Shown in pieces: positions 13,364-17,501 of a DNA stretch of 17,501 bases. Numbering within the stretch: the first letter of the stretch is position 1; each line of letters begins with the position of its first letter. The stretch comes from Candidatus Omnitrophota bacterium (GTDB lineage: Bacteria; Verrucomicrobiota; Verrucomicrobiia; Limisphaerales; UBA1319), in the NCBI GenBank assembly GCA_023473405.1, contig JAMCZD010000211.1:1-17501 (forward strand), in the 5' to 3' direction. The notes beneath the pieces are model-generated. The model had not been told where the DNA came from, ran no database searches, and saw only the letters and a program-made list of their open reading frames with translations. Made by a program: the position numbers and the translations under genes.

Positions 13364-14128
13364 GTGAATCTTGATATTTCGCATCTGCTAAGCGAGTGGG
13401 AATTTCGACCCGGCGAAATCCAGGTTCGCCGGTTTGAAGGCGAAGATGGCATTGAGAGAATACAGCTCCGCTTGGATTTGGGGTTGCTGCAAATGAATGT
13501 CTCAGGCCGTCCGGACGGCAAGCGTCCGCATGGTCAAAGATCGGCCTATGCCTATTACCAATCCCGCCTGCGCCGCTATCGAAAATCGCACCAGGATTCG
13601 GACGCAGACTTTGTCCTGAAGGATGAGGAATGCGCCGAGCTCCAGATGGAAGCGATGCAATATCACCATCGCAGCTTCTGCTTGTTTCAATTGGAGGATT
13701 ACGAGGGCGTGATTCAGGACGCGGAGCGAAACCTGGCGGTGTGCGATTTTGTGCAAAGGTATGCCGCCGGCAAGGAAACGGTCTGGTCTTGCCAGCAATT
13801 TCGCCCCCAGCTACTGATGATGCGGACCCGAGCCAAAGGAGCGTTGGCATTAAAGGCCAACCGGTTCGAGGAAGCCATTGCCTTGGTCGAGGCCGGCGTC
13901 GAGGAGATTCGGATGAACAACAAGGAATTGAGCCAGCAGGACGGACCGGAACCGACTGATGAGATCCAATCGCTCGAGGGTTGGCTCGAAGTCCTGCGCG
14001 CTCAACGCCCGCTTTCCGAACGCGAGCGGCTCGAACGCGCCCTGGGCGAAGCGGTTCGCCGCGAGGACTACGAGCAGGCGGCGGTCTTTCGGGACGCCCT
14101 TCGCAGTCTCAAGTCAGCCGGTTCCTGA
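13364..14128 (+). CDS. UvrB/UvrC (UVR) motif-containing protein
   Basis: 254 residues, cytoplasmic, no signal peptide. The C-terminus (about 223-250, LERALGEAVRREDYEQAAVFRDALRSL) is a typical UVR helical hairpin, the module by which UvrB and UvrC contact each other and which also occurs in McsA/Clp-type regulators. The N-terminal ~60 residues (DISHLLSEWEF.PGEIQVRRFEG ... QLRLDLGLLQMNVSGRPDGKRPHG) form a compact domain that I recall from PVC proteins of unknown function. The middle (~75-200) is helical with TPR-like A-L-A-L-K-A-N-R-F-E-E-A-I. The GTG start at 13364 gives VNLDISHLL, matching that family's beginning. The ATG at 13217 would overlap the divergent methyltransferase. Role unknown; a link to DNA repair is not established by the motif alone. 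Confidence 0.75.
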   Translation: MNLDISHLLSEWEFRPGEIQVRRFEGEDGIERIQLRLDLGLLQMNVSGRPDGKRPHGQRSAYAYYQSRLRRYRKSHQDSDADFVLKDEECAELQMEAMQYHHRSFCLFQLEDYEGVIQDAERNLAVCDFVQRYAAGKETVWSCQQFRPQLLMMRTRAKGALALKANRFEEAIALVEAGVEEIRMNNKELSQQDGPEPTDEIQSLEGWLEVLRAQRPLSERERLERALGEAVRREDYEQAAVFRDALRSLKSAGS

Positions 14129-14129
14129 G

Positions 14130-14266
14130 CTACCGGGCCGGGTAAAGCCGGTACAGCATCAGGTAGTCTAGCACTTCGGCCAACTAAACATGCCTTGCCT
14201 GGCCAGGTTCTGCACCTGTTCCTCGATCGCGGTCAAAAACCATCGTTGTGAAGTCGACGTTTTCAT
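14130..14266 (-). pseudogene. Short ORF broken by an apparent -1 frameshift
   Basis: From ATG 14266 the frame gives 32 residues, MKTSTSQRWFLTAIEEQVQN followed by LARQGMFSWPKC, and stops at 14168. The -1 frame continues smoothly from about 14185 as LAEVLDYLMLYRLYPAR and stops at 14130-14132. Joined, they make a ~45-residue peptide with helical, protein-like composition in both halves. The likely site is the tttagtt run near 14185-14192; it is not a classic X-XXY-YYZ slippery heptamer. The joined peptide would end one base beyond the UVR gene stop on the opposite strand. It lies downstream of cyoE on the same strand. A small decayed gene or an assembly/sequencing indel are the main options. No family recognised. 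Confidence 0.35.
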
Positions 14267-14312
14267 CGTCTTCGCTCTTGGTTAGGGTGTCTAAAACGGC
14301 CTACCCGCTCCG

Positions 14313-15218
14313 TTACCAGCCAACCTTGTCCCATATCATCAATAACCACACCGCCGGCAGGTATAACAGAGAACCGTAGAACAGGCGCCGCGCATAAAAC
14401 TCGGTTCGCTCCCGGGCAAATTTCCACGCGCGTCCCCAAAGCCATAATCCACAGCCAAGTGAGCCAATTGCATAGACCCAACCGGCTTGGCCCAGCCAAA
14501 ATGGAACGAGACCAACTGGCACCAGGCTCAGCGCGAACCACTCCGCACAACAACTGGTTCGTCGGCCCGTAGGATCAACAGCAGGCAGCATAACGAAACC
14601 GGCCCGCGCATAATCTTTGCGGTAGAGCCAGGCAATGGCGAGAAAGTGGGGCACTTGCCAGAGAAATTGGACGGCAAACAGCGTCCAGCCTTCGCTGGAA
14701 AGAAAACCTCGAGCCGCGGTCCAGCCAATCAGCGGCGGAAGCGCCCCGGGAATGGCGCCCACCACGGTGTTCAATGGAGTTACCCGCTTCAGTGGCGTGT
14801 AGATCAGCAGATAAACCGCCCATGTAATCGCTCCCAACCAACACGCGGCTGCGTTCACGCCCCAACCCAGTCCCAGCAAACCCAATCCGGTTCCCAGCAC
14901 GCCAATCAGCAGGGCCAACTCCGGCTGCAGATGGTTTGAAGGAAGCGGACGATGGCTTGTGCGCTGCATCCGGGCATCTGCATCCTGGTCCCAGTATTGA
15001 TTTAACGCCGCAGCGCCTCCCGCCAATAAGCCGGTTCCCGCCAAGCAGTTGATCAGTAAGACAAAATCGAGCGGACCCGTTGCCCCCATGTAGAACCCGG
15101 CGGAAGTGCTAAGCAACACCAACGAAGTCAATCGCGCCTTGACTAACTCCGAGAGTATCCCCGGCCATGCCTTGTCGAACACCGGACGCCCGAGAACGGA
15201 TGAGGCGGTTGCCTTCAT
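14313..15218 (-). CDS. cyoE: Protoheme IX farnesyltransferase (heme O synthase)
   Basis: A UbiA-superfamily membrane prenyltransferase that adds farnesyl to heme B to make heme O for terminal oxidases. At 301 residues it has the usual length, with about eight to nine hydrophobic helices (e.g. 52-72, 101-120, 123-141, 181-198, and the C-terminal pairs). The first Asp-rich motif is NQYWDQDADARMQRT (Asn73, Asp77, Asp81) followed by RPLPS. The conserved loop reads IYTPLKRVTPLNTVVGAIPG; the second motif is YRKDYARAGFVMLP (Asp202). The start is ATG 15218, and its ATG overlaps the TGA of the small upstream ORF (ATGA). No oxidase subunits or ctaA are in the window. Also known as ctaB in oxidase clusters. 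Confidence 0.96.
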   Translation of the reverse strand: MKATASSVLGRPVFDKAWPGILSELVKARLTSLVLLSTSAGFYMGATGPLDFVLLINCLAGTGLLAGGAAALNQYWDQDADARMQRTSHRPLPSNHLQPELALLIGVLGTGLGLLGLGWGVNAAACWLGAITWAVYLLIYTPLKRVTPLNTVVGAIPGALPPLIGWTAARGFLSSEGWTLFAVQFLWQVPHFLAIAWLYRKDYARAGFVMLPAVDPTGRRTSCCAEWFALSLVPVGLVPFWLGQAGWVYAIGSLGCGLWLWGRAWKFARERTEFYARRLFYGSLLYLPAVWLLMIWDKVGW

Positions 15219-15406
15219 GAGGTAATTCTGCCAACAGTTCCCGTCGAATCGAGGGACGACGAACGCCGAGCGGGTGCTACTGGCTGGGCAAGGGGCTCGC
15301 GAACAGTCTTGCCAGCTCCCACATGCCGGCAGAACATCAGCAACAAAGTGCTGCCGGTAACCAGGATCGATGCCCCCAGCGCCGGTCTTACTTGAACCAT
15401 TACCAC
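15215..15406 (-). CDS. Small one-helix ORF overlapping the cyoE start
   Basis: 63 codons from a GTG at 15406, or 61 from ATG 15400. A single hydrophobic stretch, ALGASILVTGSTLLLMF, is followed by a basic and polar tail (REPLAQPVAPARRSSSL). Its TGA overlaps the cyoE ATG, an arrangement typical of translational coupling in membrane-protein operons. The frame stays open about 90 bases upstream of the start (..NTNPQSVIAVISTSLDPDN) to a TGA, so the present start may be secondary or the ORF may be the remnant of a longer gene. No homologue recognised. A heme or oxidase assembly link would rest on position only. Confidence 0.4.
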   Translation of the reverse strand: MVMVQVRPALGASILVTGSTLLLMFCRHVGAGKTVREPLAQPVAPARRSSSLDSTGTVGRITS

Positions 15407-15670
15407 GTTGTCAGGATCGAGAGACGTACTAATGACGGCGATAACGGATTGAGGATTGGTGTTTTTCGTTGTTCCAATTAACGTTAGAACTGTCCCTTTT
15501 CAACCGGGCTACCTTATCACCGCATGGCCCGCCCCGCAAGCGGCCGGACTAAAAGGCTGTCGGAGCGTGAAGCGTGTGGTAGATCGAGGCCGCCACCGAG
15601 CCCTGAATAGAATGTCAGAGCGTAATGTCCGTGCCCATCCGCGCCGGTCCGTGTTCTTCCCTTTTTCCCC
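15407..15670. other. Spacer between ribH and the small ORF/cyoE
   Basis: 264 bases without a recognised gene. The right part is occupied by repeat copy B. The left part is in an open minus-strand frame leading into the small ORF, with a possible TTGAAA box on the minus strand near 15500 that could serve as a -35 for the small ORF and cyoE, but no convincing -10. nusB, a frequent partner of ribH, is not here. Confidence 0.4.
15562..15661. repeat. Short-period intergenic repeat block, copy B
   Basis: Read on the minus strand it begins gggaagaacacgg (from 15661), continues with roughly 10-base-spaced cgga words (cacggac, gcggatg, cacggac), includes attacgctct, and ends acgcttcacgctcc (15575-15562). 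The same head and tail words occur in the same order in copy A (2667-2735, plus strand), but the interior is longer here (100 against 69 bases). It starts about 10 bases after the ribH stop. Confidence 0.55.
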
Positions 15671-16183
15671 TTACTCTTCTTCGCTCTCTCGCCGCCCAGT
15701 TCTCACCGTTCGCGCCAATCCCCGCATCACGCGCGCCATGGCCACGGCAGTTTGGGCGGCTTCGCGCCCGCGATTGTGCCGCTTATCCAGGCAGCGCGCC
15801 CGTGCCTGATCTTCATTTTCCAGGAGCAGGACCTCGTGGATAACCGGGATTTCATAGTTGATTTGGATTTGCGCGAGAGCTTGGCTCACCGCCTGGCCAA
15901 TGTGCTGGGCATGGGCGGTTTCGCCCCGAATAATCACGCCCAAGCAGATAATCGCTTCAAGCGGCGGCGTATGTGCCACCGCCAACTTGGCGGCGACGAC
16001 GGGAATCTCGAAGGCGCCAGGTACGCGCACCACGTGAATCTCTTGCGCTCCCGCTTGAGACAGTTCGAGCTTGGCCGCGCGCAGCATGGCGTCGACATAC
16101 CGGCCGTTGTATTCGGAAGCAACCACTGCGAATGAGCCAAGGTTGGTGGATTTGATTCGGGCGTTGGAAATGGCTTTTAGCAT
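15671..16183 (-). CDS. ribH: 6,7-dimethyl-8-ribityllumazine synthase
   Basis: Condenses 3,4-dihydroxy-2-butanone-4-phosphate with the ribitylaminopyrimidine to form lumazine, the penultimate riboflavin step; it usually forms 60-mer or pentamer shells. 170 residues, slightly long because of a charged tail (RTGRRESEEE). Motifs: VVASEYN (substrate aromatic/Asn), VPGAFEIP, ICLGVIIRGETAH with the expected catalytic His91, and NEDQARARC..RHNRG.EAA. Two active-site segments differ from the textbook: the usual H-F-D-Y is HAQHI, and the F-G-V-L-T-T loop is HEVLLLENE. I believe this variant is common in Verrucomicrobia. Start ATG 16183 lies in a 14-base tandem duplication. ribBA ends 53 bases upstream on the same strand, so one operon is likely. 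Confidence 0.93.
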   Translation of the reverse strand: MLKAISNARIKSTNLGSFAVVASEYNGRYVDAMLRAAKLELSQAGAQEIHVVRVPGAFEIPVVAAKLAVAHTPPLEAIICLGVIIRGETAHAQHIGQAVSQALAQIQINYEIPVIHEVLLLENEDQARARCLDKRHNRGREAAQTAVAMARVMRGLARTVRTGRRESEEE

Positions 16184-16204
16184 AGGAAATTCAGCATAGG
16201 AAAT
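16177..16204. repeat. 14-base tandem duplication over the ribH start
   Basis: Read on the minus strand, atttcctatgctga is followed directly by atttcctatgctaa. The downstream copy carries the ribH ATG. The upstream copy carries an equivalent ATG, but in another frame, that would encode only five residues (MLNFL plus C) before a stop. A recent slip-type duplication of the translation start context is the simple reading. Confidence 0.7.
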
Positions 16205-16236
16205 AAGAAAGAATAAAACCTGGCGGAACCGCGCTT

Positions 16237-17436
16237 TTAGAGCAGATGCCCCAATTTCAGGCGCTTGGTTTCAAGGTATTTCATGTTATGTGGATTGGGC
16301 TTAACTTTGATCGGCACCTGCTCGACTATTTCCAGGCCGTAGCCCTCGAGACCGACAATTTTTTTTGGATTGTTGGTCAACAGTCGAATCTCCCTCAAGC
16401 CCAAGTCGGCCAGAATTTGAGCCCCTAGACCATATTCCCGCAGGTCCATTGGAAAGCCCAACTGCAGATTCGCTTCGACAGTGTCGAGTCCCTCTTCCTG
16501 CAATTTGTAGGCCTTGATCTTCGGGCCCAGTCCGATCCCGCGTCCTTCCTGGCGCATGTAAACCACCACGCCCACCCCCGCCTCGGCGATCTGCCGCATG
16601 GCCTGGCGCAATTGCGCCCCGCAATCACATCGGCGCGAGCCAAACACATCACCGGTTAAACACTCGCTGTGAACGCGGACCAGGACGGGGTGGAAGGAGG
16701 ACAGTTCGCCCATGACCAGGGCCAGATGATGCTGGCCATCGAGATGGGAACGATAAAGGTATAGATCGAAATCGCCATAATCGGTGGGCATCTTGACCAC
16801 TTCAATTCGCTCGACCAGTTTTTCGCGTCGCCGGCGGTGCTCTATCAAGGCCTCGATGGTGCAGATTCTCAGGCCGTGTTCGCCCGCGAAACGCCGCAAT
16901 TCAGGCAACCGCGCCATCGAACCGTCGTCGCTCATGATCTCGCAGATCACCCCAATTGGCCTGCACCCGGCCAACCTGACCAGGTCGACCGCCGCTTCCG
17001 TGTGCCCCGCCCGCTGCAGGACACCACCGGGCTTGGCGCGCAGAGGAAAGATGTGCCCTGGCTGGGTCAGTTTGTCCGGTGTGGCGGTCGGATCAGCCAT
17101 GATCTGGATCGTTTGTGCCCGATCGCCCGCGCTGATACCGGTCGTGATGCCCGAAGCGGCATCGACGCTTACCTGGAAATCGGTCTTAAACGTCTCGCGA
17201 TTCTGCGCCACCATCTGTTCTATGCCCAATTGCTTGAGCCGCTCCGAGATGGTGGGCACGCAGATCAGGCCGCGCCCGAATTTGGCCATGAAATTAATCG
17301 CCGCCGGGGTCGCGTGCTCCCCGGCCATGATTAGATCGCCCTCGTTTTCGCGGTCCTCATCATCAACTACGATCACCATTTTGCCCGCACGCAGATCACT
17401 CAAAACTGACTCAATCGAGTCAAAAGTCTCTTTCAT
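16237..17436 (-). CDS. ribBA: Bifunctional 3,4-dihydroxy-2-butanone-4-phosphate synthase / GTP cyclohydrolase II
   Basis: Catalyses the first steps of both branches of riboflavin synthesis. 399 residues from ATG 17436, the standard fused length. RibB domain (about 1-205): DDEDRENEGDLIMAGE (acidic Mg site, residues 25-40), VSVDAASGITTGISAGDRAQTI, and GHIFPLRAKPGGVLQRAGHTEAAVDL. RibA domain (about 206-399): HSECLTGDVFGSRRCDCG with zinc ligands Cys259, Cys270 and Cys272, then RQEGRGIGLGPKIKAY, LREYGLGAQIL and LLTNNPKK. Catalytic residues of both halves appear intact, unlike RibBA proteins with a dead RibA domain. A TTG start at 17481 would add 15 basic residues (MLLKFGKRLVRLRTG) not typical of the family. 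Only 65 bases upstream are visible, and no FMN riboswitch is recognisable there. Confidence 0.96.
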   Translation of the reverse strand: MKETFDSIESVLSDLRAGKMVIVVDDEDRENEGDLIMAGEHATPAAINFMAKFGRGLICVPTISERLKQLGIEQMVAQNRETFKTDFQVSVDAASGITTGISAGDRAQTIQIMADPTATPDKLTQPGHIFPLRAKPGGVLQRAGHTEAAVDLVRLAGCRPIGVICEIMSDDGSMARLPELRRFAGEHGLRICTIEALIEHRRRREKLVERIEVVKMPTDYGDFDLYLYRSHLDGQHHLALVMGELSSFHPVLVRVHSECLTGDVFGSRRCDCGAQLRQAMRQIAEAGVGVVVYMRQEGRGIGLGPKIKAYKLQEEGLDTVEANLQLGFPMDLREYGLGAQILADLGLREIRLLTNNPKKIVGLEGYGLEIVEQVPIKVKPNPHNMKYLETKRLKLGHLL

Positions 17437-17501
17437 ACCTGTGCGAAGCCTAACTAACCTTTTGCCAAATTTCAGCAACAAAAAATCCCGCTCGAAAAGA
17501 G

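Noticed and set aside
17437..17501. FMN riboswitch upstream of ribBA
   Set aside because: Only 65 bases are visible and none of the conserved FMN-aptamer words can be recognised.

Overview
The window is a moderately GC-rich bacterial chromosome segment, mostly housekeeping genes with two patches of repeat-rich spacer. The best single clue to origin is the GreA-family protein (about 614 residues). It carries a normal-sized GreA at its C-terminus behind a long N-terminal extension, an architecture I associate with the Planctomycetes-Verrucomicrobia-Chlamydiae (PVC) group. The RibH active-site variant, the UVR-motif protein and the 'cacgga' type intergenic repeats also fit a soil or freshwater Verrucomicrobium (Pedosphaera/Limisphaera side). 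This placement is inference from family memory, not a search.

Layout, left to right. (1) 2-1834: the 3' part of a secreted M36 (fungalysin-like) metallopeptidase ending in two tandem copies of a ~157-residue domain. (2) 1924-4036, minus strand: a left-handed beta-helix acyltransferase related to the C-terminal half of GlmU, and the 16S rRNA methyltransferase RsmB, separated by a short repeat block that supplies the end of rsmB. (3) 4084-10827, plus strand: PVC-type long greA, then argJ, an orphan D12-class adenine-N6 DNA methyltransferase, argB and argD. Two different nested-palindrome elements lie around the methyltransferase 3' end and in the gap before argB. (4) 10828-11272: a ~370-base spacer without a convincing gene, then tRNA-Arg(UCU). 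(5) 11356-14128: a dihydropteroate-synthase-like protein lacking key pABA-side residues, a convergent EgtD-like SAM methyltransferase, and a divergent UVR-motif protein. (6) 14130-17436, minus strand: ribBA and ribH, a spacer with a second copy of the repeat block, a small one-helix ORF overlapping the start of cyoE, cyoE (heme O synthase), and a frame-broken short ORF.

How the genes work together. ArgJ, ArgB and ArgD provide acetyl transfer, acetylglutamate phosphorylation and transamination in cyclic ornithine/arginine synthesis; argC and argF are not in the window. RibBA and RibH make and use 3,4-dihydroxy-2-butanone-4-phosphate and start the GTP branch of riboflavin synthesis. CyoE makes heme O for terminal oxidases. 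RsmB and the GreA fusion act on ribosome and RNA polymerase. No CRISPR array, prophage or transposase gene was seen. The most unusual items are the two multi-hairpin palindromic elements (one translated as the tail of the DNA methyltransferase), the DHPS-like/EgtD-like pair with altered active sites, and a short ORF that reads well only across a -1 frameshift.
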